A stretch of 64,000 nt of DNA from Cystobasidium ongulense (taxonomy: Eukaryota > Basidiomycota > Cystobasidiomycetes > Cystobasidiales > Cystobasidiaceae), in assembly GCA_022835595.1 (NCBI GenBank), contig BQUP01000003.1, forward strand, positions 2,218,975 to 2,282,974, given 5' to 3'. Below the pieces are notes generated by a model that was not told the DNA's origin, ran no database searches, and was given only the letters and a program-made list of their open reading frames with translations. Both the position numbers and the translations under genes were made by a program. Position 1 is the stretch's first letter. Each line of letters starts with the position of its first letter. This document shows positions 13,006 to 23,434 of the stretch, piece after piece.

Positions 13006-13271
13006 AGGTAGGCAAGAAGATGGCTTCTGTGTCCTGGACTGTAATGGGTACCACGCGCAATTCGGATATGGAATCATGATTTTCCGGTGTGGTATGAGAT
13101 AGTTCAGACAGTTTCCCAAGAGTGCGCTTGCATGAAGCGTACTCTATATATTGCTTTATGTATTTAGTTTGTAGGCAGATCTGCCTCTGTTGTGAAGTCT
13201 GTTGTATTGCTTTTGACCCGTCTCACAGCTCGCTCGTTGCTCTGCCCCGCACGAGCGAGCACTCATTCTCG

Positions 13272-14814
13272 ATGGAATTGTTCCTGGTGCTTGTGATTGG
13301 AGTGGTGTATGCACCTCTTCTGCTTCTCCTCTGGGTCGCGCGCAAGTCCAATTCGCCAGGCAGCAGCATGGACGATACGTTGCGGAATGCGTTTGGTGGT
13401 GCCATGACCAGCATCAAGGTCGCGAGCTTGAACATCAGATATGCGCCGGACAATCAAGACGGCACACCGCCAGGCAACCGCGTGCAGGAGCATCCATGGG
13501 TGTATCGCAGGTGTGTTCTCGCTGTGCGTGTTGTGGTCGTGGATGGGTGCTGATGAGAGCTGGTTGCCCGTCCAGAGAAGCGCTCGTGGACCAGGTGCTG
13601 TACGAGATGCCAGGCATTCTATGCATGCAGGTGAGACTGCACCAACATACGGCGCATCAACTCTGCTTACAGCCAAGCCCACGTTACTGACACCTGTGAG
13701 CTTGCCCACTTCAGGAAGTCATGTTCGGCCAGCTACAGGACATCCATCAGTATATAGGCAGCGAGTATGACCACGTAGCCGCTGGCCGCGAAGACGGAGA
13801 CAAGCAAGGAGAGGTAGATACCCTGCACATGCTCAGCACTGCTCTGCTCAACAGTTACTGATCTTCAGCTTCTTCCCATCGCGACAACTACCAGGCCTGT
13901 CCCATCTTCTGGAACAAGTGAGTTGTGAAGCCTCAGAACAAAGTGCGACCGTGTGAAGCTGAACTTCACGCTCTTCATTAGAAAGTACTTTGAGCTGGTA
14001 TCGTTCGAGCACTTCTGGCTTTCCGAGTGAGTGAGCCCTTCGAGCGGCACGTGCTAGCCCTTGTCTGACAACGCTTTACCCCCAGACAACCTCATGTTCC
14101 GGGCTCAGTAGGGTGGGACGCTGTGAGTTTACTCAAGGTCCCGTTTTTACACGAAGCAGGAACACTGAACAAACTATCCTGCAGGCCTTGTCACGGATTG
14201 CTACCCTGGTAAAATTGCGCTGGCGTACCCCGGCCCATGACGAAGGTGCTAAGACTGAGAAGAAGCATAAGAAGGGTGAAACATTCTACGTCCTGAATGC
14301 CCATTACGACCACATTGGTCTCAAAGCGCGTGAAGAGTCTTCCAAGTTGATCCTATACAAGCTACAACCCTTGATGAAAGAACGCATAGACGATAAAGCT
14401 CCCCTATTAATCATGACAGGAGACCTGAATTCTCCCCCTGACGAGGAAGGCTATCAAACCATTACTGGTCACAGATACGTGTCGAAAGGTGCTCGAGCCG
14501 ATTCGAACACTTTCTATGACACGCGACATGAACTGTTGACTCGAGGAGATAAGATGGGTATACCACTTCAACGCAAACCTTACGGCTCGAACAGCACTTT
14601 CACAGACTTCAGTCTGAATGGAAGGCGAGGGTATAACATCGACTTCGTCCTTGTTGCCGATAACGGCGCAGTGAAAGATGCAGCTGGTAAAGGGGGCTCG
14701 GAGTGGGCTGTGACAAGGGCTGGAGTGCTGCCAAACTGGGTTGAAGATGGTCAATATCCTTTCCGCTTGTCAGACCATAATATGGTCACTGCTCTCTTGA
14801 CACGAGCACGGTAG
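13272..14814 (+). CDS. EEP-family nuclease/phosphatase paralogue 2, membrane-anchored
   Basis: This is the second copy and looks catalytically intact. ATG at 13272 opens with a long hydrophobic stretch (MELFLVLVIGVVYAPLLLLL) followed by WVARKSN, a signal anchor rather than a clear cleavable signal. Exons: 13272-13510, 13576-13630, 13715-13813, 13895-13917 (23 nt), 13982-14026, 14086-14122 and 14185-14814. Motifs in order are VASLNIRYA, LCMQEVMF, EHFWLSE, VPGSVGW, NAHYDHIG, MTGDLNSPPD, IDFVLVADNG and RLSDHNM, so all expected metal-binding and catalytic residues are present. The family cleaves phosphodiester or phosphomonoester bonds in nucleic acids, inositol phosphates or sphingolipids; the substrate here is unknown. 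About 266 bases separate it from copy 1. Confidence 0.9.
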
Positions 14815-15461
14815 TAGATGAAAGGAAAGGGTGTTTAGAAAGCGGAGTCTTACAGGAGTGTAGCATATGATTAAGCTTGAGTGCATAGCGTGTATCAGTA
14901 CATGCAGTAAACATACATCCTTGCATCCTTACAAGATTGTTCAAATTCTTGAGAGGTTAGCAGTAACAGAAGTGGCGGTCGCGTTTGCGCAGTAGAGTTG
15001 CAAGCACCCACGTATATCATAAGAGAAAGCATGGAAGCTCCTTGCTCGCCGCCTGCTTTTCAACATTGCTTTTCAAGGTTCCTGCATGCTTAGTCAGCTT
15101 CAAATGATGGGCAATCTACGCCGCTTGTTACGCTTGTGCTGCTTGCATCTTGCTAACACAATAGAACAGCTCGCAAACTATTACATCATGCACAAACCCA
15201 GGAAGTTACGAACGGATTTGCTCTGTAAATGTCCTTTGTTTGTCTCGCTGACGAAAGCCGTTGAAGGGGTGTCTTCTTTGATTTCCGACGCTGCAAAACG
15301 TCAAAGCACAGGTCCGCCAGTCGGCTGATGGAGTAGGCTCTGCTCTCGTCAGACAAGTAAACTTGCCTCTGCTTTTGCTAGTGATAGAAGCGGCCTCCAT
15401 ACCCCTCCTGCTTCCTGTCTTGTCTGAAGTCGCGCGCACGTCCAGCTCGTAGGACGGCAAC
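14815..15461. other. Spacer with remnant of a signal-anchor coding region
   Basis: Most of this 647-base spacer shows nothing. Its last ~105 bases (about 15354-15449) still read, in the frame of the following gene, as a hydrophobic stretch resembling the N-terminal anchor of copy 2 (VNLPLLLLVIEAASIPLLL), then VARTSSS and a TAG at 15450-15452 just before the ATG at 15462. No in-frame ATG precedes it. Confidence 0.55.
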
Positions 15462-16872
15462 ATGAACGCAACGAAGAGCATAAAAGTAGCCAGCCTGAAC
15501 ATCAAGTACGCGCGGGAGAACCAAGACCGTACGCTTCCGAAGGATCCCGCACAGGAGCATCCATGGGTGTATCGCAGGTGCGCCTTTCGACACGTATAAT
15601 GTTGTTATTGGTACTGATGAAAGGTGGTCGTCATCAAGAGAAGCGCTCATTGACCAGGTGCTATACGAAATGCCGGACGTTCTATGCCTACAGGTGAGAG
15701 TGCATTGGTATGTACTGAAAACGCCAGATTTGCTTACTCTGTTGTTCATCCCGCCCGCTGCGTCTTCCAGGAAGTCCTCTTCAACCAGTTGCAAGATATC
15801 GACAATGTGATAGGTAGCGTGTACGACCACGTGTATGCTGGACGCGACGATGGAGATAAGAAGGGCGAGGTATGCACACTGTCTAGGCACTGCTGTGCGA
15901 CAACTTATTGACCTCCGACTCTGATTTCTAACATCAAACAGGGTTGTCCCATCTTTTGGAACAAGTGAGATGGAGCATCCCATACCCTTCCGCAGATGTT
16001 TGGGATACTTACACACGCTTGTATTTGAAAGAAACTACTACGAGTTGGTATCCTCCGAGCACTTCTGGCTTTCAGAGTGAGTAGAGAACGTAAAACCGGC
16101 GCCTGCCAGCTTATGGATATTGACTCAATGCTGCTTTGTATATCAGCCTACCGCAGGTACCAGGCTCCAAGAGCTGGAATGCTGTAAGTATGCAACTAGT
16201 CCACACTAAGGTGGCATGCTGACTATGACCATATAGGACTGCACGCGCATGGCTACTCTGGTCAAACTACGTTGGCGGACCCTAGATCACGCCAATGCTA
16301 CCAATGAAGTGACGAAACAAGGGGCTGGCGACCAGTTCTATGTAGTGAACACGCACTATGATCATATTGGTCTCCGAGCGCGTGAGGAGTCTTCCAAGGT
16401 GATTCTGGACAAGCTACAACCATTGATGAAAGAACACATCAACGATAAACCTCCTTTAATCATCATGACTGGAGACCTGAATTCTCCACCCAACGAAGCA
16501 GGCTATCAAACTATCACTGGACACAGATACATGTCCAAAGGCGTTCCGGGCGATCCAAACACCTTCTACGACACACATCAGGAATTGATGTGTCGAGGAG
16601 ATCGAACGAGTGTCCCTCTTCTACGCAAACCTTACGGCTCGAACAGCACTTGCACAGATTTCACACTGAATGGAGAAAAAGGGTACAAGATTGACTTCGT
16701 CCTTGTTGCTGATAATGGTGCTCTAAAGGGAGGCAACGGCGAAGGGAATGCAGAATGGGCCGTTACAAGAGTCGGAGCGCTGCCAAACTGGGTCGAAGAT
16801 GGTCAATACCCATTCCGTCTATCAGATCACAATATGGTGACTGCTGTCTTGACTAGAGGGGATAATAAGTAA
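15462..16872 (+). CDS. EEP-family nuclease/phosphatase paralogue 3, anchor lost
   Basis: This is the third copy, very close to copy 2. Exons: 15462-15577, 15639-15693, 15771-15869, 15942-15964 (23 nt), 16032-16076, 16147-16183 and 16237-16872. It keeps VASLNIKYA, LCLQEVLF, EHFWLS, VPGSKSW, NTHYDHIG, MTGDLNSPPN, IDFVLVADNG and RLSDHNM, so the active site is complete. The first usable ATG gives MNATKSIKVASLN with no signal or anchor. The sequence just upstream still encodes an anchor-like peptide but is cut by a stop and lacks an ATG. The protein is therefore predicted to be cytosolic, unlike its neighbours, unless an unseen upstream exon supplies a new N-terminus. The stop TAA is at 16870-16872, 141 bases from the end of the opposing kinase gene. 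Confidence 0.88.
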
Positions 16873-17013
16873 CCCTAGACTAAACTTCGGTAGTACAGCA
16901 CGGTCGGGAGGACCTTCCAATTTGCGCGTACAGTGTTATGGTAGTTTTGCTGGGTCTTGAATGTATATCTTACAACAACACAACTATACTTTTGAGAAGA
17001 GCCCGAATCACTT

Positions 17014-18999
17014 TCAGATGATGAGTTCGTATTTGTTGGCTGGCCTCTCGGGTGCACTTGGCGAGGCATATGTTCGCTTTCGATCTCCCGCTGCGATAGA
17101 TGGGAAAGATTGGAACATATCCGGGTGTTTCGGCAGGGGTGATTCGCTACAGTTAAAACGGCAAGTTCAGCAAATGCCCCGAAAGCCAAGTCTGTTCTGA
17201 CTCACGTGAAGAAAGGGTGTTTCAAGGCTTCTTCAGCTGTAAGTCTCCTACTAGGGTCGTAGCATAGTAGCTTTTGCATCAGATCAACACCTAGATCAGT
17301 GGTATATCGGAACTTGGCTCGAAGGTTGGAGTATCTGAAACAGACACGGCATGAGCAATTTACTGGACTGAGCCGGGAAAGACATGCGACGTACGGTTGT
17401 ACATTTCCTAGATTGAGATTCTTGACATTGGGCAGTTTGCTGAAACCAGGCCAGATCTCCTCAGAAGGTTTCCCGAGTAGCTTGAGCATCTTTTGGACAT
17501 ATACTGGTCAGCATACGAAGGTTATAGGCGGGATAGATGTCCCAGAGAAGTAGACTTACTAGATTGATTTGGTCGATCTCGCCTTTGCCAGGTAGCAGCG
17601 GCTCCTTTTGGATCAATTCTCCCATTATGCATCCTATACTCCACATATCCACGGCTGTGGAATACTCTGTTTCTCCGAAAAGAAGTTCCGGCGCTCTTGG
17701 ATGCGAAAATTGTTTGCCGGGCGTGCAGAATAAAGATTCACGTGACGCATTAAGAAGAAAGCGGAGGATGATGTGAAGGTCGACGGGACCAAACGAGAAA
17801 TACGTGAAGGTTGAATACGATTATCGGATAGATTGAAGTTACAGGGATCGTCAAGGCGGCGGGTGTTGGTATTGGGGTAGCAAACGAGCGATATGCACAG
17901 AGGAAGTCAGCGACATTAGCAGCACAAAAAATGAAACAGATTAACCGAGTCAGCGCTCATCACATATACGTCCTTAATTAATTGATGTATAAATCAGCAG
18001 GCGCACCTATACCACAGCGTTACGACAAGCTGTGTCATATCTCCGAGCGGTTCCCCGTATGTTCTTGCGAGGCCAAAGTCCGCAAGCTTGATCTGACCCC
18101 GGTTGTTCATGAGCAGATTTGACGTTTTGAGATCTCGATGCACTATCCAGTTGTCGTGACATAAAGCAATGGCAGATAAGAGTTGCTGCATAAGGGTCTT
18201 GACTTCGGAGATTAGAAAGGGACTACGCATCGTGGAGAGGAGAGACTTGAGGTCGTGTTCGATAAAGCTGAAGAGAACATCAGTGATAGCACTAAGATGT
18301 GGGTGTTGAAGATGAATGATCTTACTCCATGACGATGAAGACCCTATTGCACAGAACCATCAGAAACTGTTTGCTTGCTGTACAGCACGTTTCTTGCACT
18401 CACTGGGTCAGCGTGTCTCCGACGACAATTTCCCTCACTCGAACAATATTGGGATGGTTCCCAACAGTCATGAGTGTCTTTATTTCTCTCAGACTTGTAA
18501 TTGGAAACCCGTTCTTCTCTTGATCCATCTTGAGCTTCTTCAATGCGACGATATCGCCAGTCTCCTTCTCTCGAGCGCGTGAAACAACGCCATAGCTGCC
18601 TTCTTCGATATGGTTGAGCTTTTCGTACGCGTACACAGACCTGCATCCTTGCAGCAGAGGATGTCGTGATGCACCGCTGCCTATGCTCGACCGTCTTAAT
18701 GGAGAATTGTATGCTGAATTAGAGAGTGACTGTCCGGTCAAGGGAGACATGCTGCTGCCTCCAGCTGGCGATCCAGGTCGACTAGATTCCTGCAGCGTGG
18801 ATGTAAAGTTCTTGATCTTCTTCTTTTTGCGTATAGGCTTTGCTATCGATGCAGCATCATCCTCGTCATCGTCGGCTTCCCACTTGCTCTTTGGCTGTTG
18901 TTTGCGGATCCTGTTCGAAGAGCTGCCTGCAGGCGAAGCTGTCGCTGACACTGATGCTCCCAGGTGGGATGTCGATGTGCTTGCTATTGGCTCTGCCAT
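17014..18999 (-). CDS. CDK11: CDK11/PITSLRE-type cyclin-dependent kinase
   Basis: This Ser/Thr kinase belongs to the CDK11 group, which acts in transcription and pre-mRNA splicing. ATG is at 18997-18999 ([11 protein letters not shown]). A disordered basic N-terminus ([14 protein letters not shown]) precedes the kinase domain. Motifs in order: [18 protein letters not shown], the cyclin-binding [26 protein letters not shown], the activation loop [23 protein letters not shown] and [12 protein letters not shown]. An 18-nt exon (18326-18343, VFIVM) is needed to keep frame. The reading through ...KHPFFT seems to stop at 17202, but a donor there joins across an intron to [16 protein letters not shown], the family's conserved C-terminal tail, ending with TGA at 17014-17016. 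Active-site residues are complete. Its start lies 760 bases from a divergent zinc-finger gene. Confidence 0.93.
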
Positions 19000-19758
19000 T
19001 GCATAATAAGTGATCTGGATGCTCGAGTCGGCGTGGACGAAAGATCTCCAACGCAAGTCGGCTTCCTTTGCTCTCTTCTTGAGCTACTGGAGCCAAGCTG
19101 CAAGCCATTGCCAGAACAGCATGGCAAACCGCAATGCAGCAAAATAGCACTGGCATGACGACCACTCAGCTCCAGGTCCGCTGAGTGCTCCCGTATCGTG
19201 CGTGTCTAATGGCAGATGTCGCGTCTTTCAGCAAATGACGATGGTCGAGATAATTAAAGACTCTGCTGGATAATGTATACGCTGCTAGCCCTTCAGTAGG
19301 TATCAGTCTTCATCTCCCTTGCTATGGAGAGCCAATAGCTGTTTGTATCACGCTTCACGATTGTAAAGCTGACACGGATGATAGACTGATAACAAACCTC
19401 CCGAGAGCAAGCACGAAATGCAGCGTTCTTACAGGACCGACACCACTCTCTGAAGTGCCGTCAAGGTGGAACTGATGCACTGATATCTTCACTGTGTGTC
19501 CATCCCTAGTTTCCGTCACTTGAAGACTTTCCTAGACGAAGTTACGGCGTGCCGAAGCATCGAGTTGTCGACCTTCCAACGAAGACTGTAGAACATTAAA
19601 AGATGGTGAGTCTGAAGCGCTGATCAGCCCTTCCTAAGTACCTTCCACATTATACAGTGCTTCACTTGGACCACCCTTCCACTCCGTTGACCTTGGCTCC
19701 TGACAACACGCCCTCAGAGTCAGGATCACTTACACCTTACGACCCTTGATCCTTCGCT
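19000..19758. promoter_or_regulatory. Divergent promoter region, kinase / CCCH gene
   Basis: These 759 bases separate two divergently read genes and contain no supported coding sequence. Nothing beyond ordinary mixed sequence is recognised. Confidence 0.4.
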
Positions 19759-20559
19759 ATGACTCAAGTCATGTTCACTGCAACAGGCATCTCAGGAGAC
19801 AGTGTGGACAACCCAAAAGCGCCCTCATCATTGTTGGAAGGGTCTGCAAAGTCAGACACAGAAAATGGAACACCAGCACTGGTCAAAGCTGGTCTATGCT
19901 GGCAAGTCCTCAAGAGCAAGCCGTGCAAGTTTGGCGATCAATGCAAGAAGAATCACCTCAGTTTAGACGAATTTTTGGGCAAAATATCTGTTCAAGATGC
20001 TGATTCTTTGGACGTAGATCCGCCTAGGAAGCTCACTCTCGATGTGGAGAAGAAACTCATTGCTGGCCTCTACAAGACGAGACTGTGCTCCCCTTATCAG
20101 ACAGGCTCTTGCAAGAGAGGCAGCACGTGTAACTTTATCCACATGACTGGACCTGACGCGAAGGCTATTGTCGGTAAGCATAGCGGACATACTAAGGACA
20201 TATGTCATACATACACATTTTCCGACTGAACTAAGAGACACACAGCTCGTGCCATGGCCACCAAGCTCTGCCCATGGGAGGTGCATCTCGGCGACTGTCC
20301 TCAACGAATTTGTTTCTTCACGCATGAGACACGCGAAAGTACACCTGTAGATCCCCTCGGAAAGCCCTACAAGAAGAATGGCGACGCAAGTGTTTACAAG
20401 GTTCCTTCAAAGGCTTACCAGCACTTCAAAAGTGATGGTATCAACGTTGAGACGCTTGGAAATTGGCGTCGCACAGCTTCCAGAAATTCCCTCAGAAAGC
20501 CTTCCGAGAACGGTGATGCATCTAGCGACGTCATCAAGTTCGAGTGCAATGACGGTTGA
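19759..20559 (+). CDS. Triple CCCH zinc-finger protein 1
   Basis: ATG at 19759; one intron (about 20175-20245) joins AIV to ARAMATKLC. The protein of roughly 240 residues holds three CCCH fingers: CWQVLKSKPCKFGDQCKKNH (C-x8-C-x5-C-x3-H), CSPYQTGSCKRGSTCNFIH (x7, x5, x3) and CPWEVHLGDCPQRICFFTH (x8, x4, x3). The tail is hydrophilic and ends FECNDG. CCCH fingers of this spacing usually bind single-stranded RNA, so a role in mRNA processing or turnover is likely, but no known gene is recognised. A second gene with the same three-finger plan follows 430 bases downstream on the same strand. Confidence 0.85.
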
Positions 20560-20989
20560 AAGCATGAAAGCAAGAATATGCGAAGGTCAGCTCTCTATAT
20601 CTTGAGTAGAGAAATGCTCGCACAGGAGATTGAGGAGATGTGCACATGATAGCAGGATTTTCATCGATAAATGTATTAGTAGGCTCCGCCCCAGTCCGTG
20701 CTTACGCTGCACCGCACCCTAATGCGTGTGTGTCGAAGACTGTATACCCAGATGATGCAGCAGCAATTGTCGCGATAACTCTTGTGTTCGGTGATGTGAA
20801 TGGTCGGCTTGCCGTCTTTGCCTAACGTTGCGCCACAACGAGCTGCCTTCCAGATCATCGATGCGTCAATCAGACAACCTTCTCCGAGATACTCCAGCAC
20901 TCATTACCTCTATCGCAGAAAATCAATTTTCTCCAGTTCGCGGGCCTGGAGAGTTGCGCTCACTACACAAATAACTGCTTAGAGTTGGC
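20560..20989. other. Spacer between the two CCCH genes
   Basis: No gene is supported in these 430 bases. They carry the 3' end of the first zinc-finger gene and the promoter of the second. Confidence 0.4.
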
Positions 20990-21551
20990 ATGAACAAGTT
21001 AGCCCTATTTCCAACACAGCCCGCTTCCGAAAGCGTAGATGGAAGGTACAATAAACTATGTTGGTACGCCCTCCGAGGAGATACTTGTCCTTATCAGACA
21101 TGCAAGAACATCCACCTTCTTCACAACTACATCGACAAGATCATTGAAGCCAAAGTGAACGAAGGCGTAGCTTTGTCGTGTAAAGAGGCTTCCAGCATCG
21201 AGAACGAACTGATTTGGAAGCTGTGTCTCGCACTTCGAAAGACTCGACTGTGCAACAAGTACCAAGGCAATGTATGCGCTCAAGGAGAAGAGTGTATCTT
21301 CCTACATGTGAAAGGCGATGATGCCAAAGGGATGCTGGGTAAGGCGATATTGATCTGGAAGACCTGGAAAGCGGCGAATGGACCGTGCTGATGTTTTATC
21401 GACTCTGTCAACGTCAATAGCTCTCGCCAACAAGCGAAAGCCCTGTCCTTATCAGCTTTACATCAAGTTCTGCCCTGAAAGGAAATGTCCATTCGACCAC
21501 AGCAAGACAGAGGGCAGTGAACCATCATTCTCTTCCGGTGCGGCGCATTAG
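20990..21551 (+). CDS. Triple CCCH zinc-finger protein 2
   Basis: ATG at 20990 (MNKLALFPTQPASESV). One intron starting at about 21340 (after GMLG) joins to ALANKRKPCPYQ near 21420, at the same relative place as the intron of the upstream paralogue. The stop is TAG at 21549-21551. Fingers: CWYALRGDTCPYQTCKNIH (x8, x4, x3), CNKYQGNVCAQGEECIFLH (x7, x5, x3) and, after the intron, CPYQLYIKFCPERKCPFDH (x8, x4, x3). The order of spacings and the KTRLC stretch shared by both second fingers mark it as a diverged tandem copy. It is shorter, with a brief tail (SEPSFSSGAAH). RNA binding is inferred from the family. Confidence 0.82.
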
Positions 21552-21862
21552 GAATAGAGCTTGTGAAGGTAGTATCAGCACTAAAGCTTGCGAATACCAA
21601 AGGCTGGGAACGACACAGAAGCTGCTCGCCTCGAATTGGGAACGTCGCGAGAGGTAGTCCGCTTTAAAGTCTGGACACAGCTCTGATATGGCATACAACG
21701 ATGCGTAGCCAGTGACACGTATGTTGACTGTATGGTGGATTTAGACTGCACACTGCTATGTATGTACAGCTTGATAATTAATGGGGATTTGAGTGATGGC
21801 GATAAGCGATCAGCTTTGCAGCGCGTTGCTTGCTTTCTGCATCCACCCAACATTGTAGCTTC
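21552..21862. other. Short spacer
   Basis: These 311 bases between the second CCCH gene and the RPA43 gene show no supported feature. Confidence 0.4.
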
Positions 21863-23119
21863 ATGGCGAGAGACTTGCAGATGGGCACGATGGCAGCAGC
21901 TTCGAGTGGGAAAGGCAAAGGTCGTGCTGCAGTGCACTTTGACGACGACGAGGACGAGCTGCCTCCACCGCTGGCGTCGCGCAGTCCGCAGAAGAGCAAG
22001 AGCAAGCAGCAAAAATCAGAGTTGAAGACTCGAAGCAGCCACGGCGGGCCAGCATCGTCACTTGGAAACACAAGCACCTCTGCACATCCAGAAAGCACAT
22101 TCAAAACCATCACCGCAACCTCTCGCTTTCCGCTTGCGCCTATCTTTGCCCTCGACTTGCTGGATGGTGTGCGGCAATGCTTGCAGAGCTGGACGATGCG
22201 GTGTGTTTATATGACCAAGCATGCAGTCATTGCATCTGGTATTCCCCTTCTGACACTGTACCTGCAACAGATACGTCCCCTCCATCGACGGCGTCCTCGT
22301 GTCGTTCGTATGGCCGCCTGAAATTCTGCAGCCAAATGCACCTCTTGCCCCCAGCAGTGCGTATACTCTCGTACATGCGCGATGGACCGGGACAGTATTC
22401 CGTCCTCAAATAGGCTTCAAGACCAGTGAGTCTCTCGTTCCCTTTGCCCGTTGCAATGGTTCAGTATTGACGAACTTCTATCAACGCCACTTCTTCATTT
22501 ACCTACAAATTACCACAATTGCAGCTGGTCGACTCTCTCTAGCTACACCTTCCACAATTTCACTCCTCTTACATAACCTCTTCAACGCATCGATATCTTC
22601 AGATCAAATACCAAAAGATAAATACGAATGGGATCCAAATGCAAAATTGCCTTATTCACTAGCACCAGCAGCAAATCTACAGCTATCTTCTAGCTCGTTT
22701 GTAAGCCCAAGGACAGCTTCTGCTATATTACCACAGGATCCTTCAATGGACCACGAGGGTATCCAAGCTGGCTTGACACCGGAGAATGAGGGTGAAGACG
22801 ATCAGGACAGTGAGGAGGCCGAACTTGGTTGCTGGGTGCATAAAGAGACAAGAGAACCTTTAGGCGGCTCAACCGGCCACATCGAATTCACGGTGGTAGG
22901 GTGAGTACAGGCTCTTCTTACTATTGCAAGCTAGGTATGCTGTTGAGCTGACATATCCTCATCATACCCTCCAGATTGACAATAGCCAATTCAATGATCT
23001 CAACACATGGATCATTGGTGGATGATCCATTAAATTTAGCAAGTAGCAGCGCTAGCTCCAACTTAAAGAAGCGCAAACAAGGCAGTGAAAGCAAGTCCAG
23101 GAAGCGCGCGAGACAATAA
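21863..23119 (+). CDS. RPA43: RNA polymerase I subunit A43 (Rpa43-like)
   Basis: This looks like the A43 stalk subunit of RNA polymerase I, an Rpb7-like protein that receives the initiation factor Rrn3. ATG candidates are 21863, 21881 and 21890; I take the first. Introns (near 22200-22269, 22421-22523 and 22902-22975) join SWTMR to YVPSIDGVLVSFVWPPEI, GFKT to GRLSLATPSTISLLLHN, and TVVG to LTIANSMISTHG. The middle segment, with STISLLLHNLFNASI, matches the OB-fold region of A43 (usual form: HIGLLVxxxFNASI). After it comes an acidic loop (PENEGEDDQDSEEAE), a W-containing strand, and a basic nuclear-type tail (KKRKQGSESKSRKRARQ). The stop is TAA at 23117-23119. The N-terminal 60 residues are disordered. 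Confidence 0.82.
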
Positions 23120-23434
23120 TGGGAATTTTACGGTCTCTTCTCGGCCTTATGCTTTCGCTTGTTTGAATCCTCGAGCCCCCTGGGCAGCAGTATTGTTGTT
23201 GAGTAAGGGAACAATAGCAATCTATCGTATAATAACTTGATCTGGCTGTCGTACTTATGGGGCGAATGCAACCCAGCCTGGTTTAAGCAGAGTTGTGACT
23301 TTCTGGGATCCTCGAAACACAAAAGCTTGGTATATTTCAACAACAGCAAGGGTTCTATCATAACATGATGCAAAGCGTGTGATGTGGCACAACTATCTCG
23401 AAGTCAAAGATGATGTAAAAGTCAATAAACGATT
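23120..23434. other. Convergent 3' spacer
   Basis: These 315 bases lie between the RPA43 stop and the stop of the minus-strand coiled-coil gene. No coding feature is supported. Confidence 0.4.

Noticed and set aside
15086-15328. ATG-started frame upstream of EEP copy 3, considered as its first exon
   Set aside because: Joining it to the anchor-like stretch at 15354 gives a stop in the attempted phase, and its sequence has no EEP or signal character.
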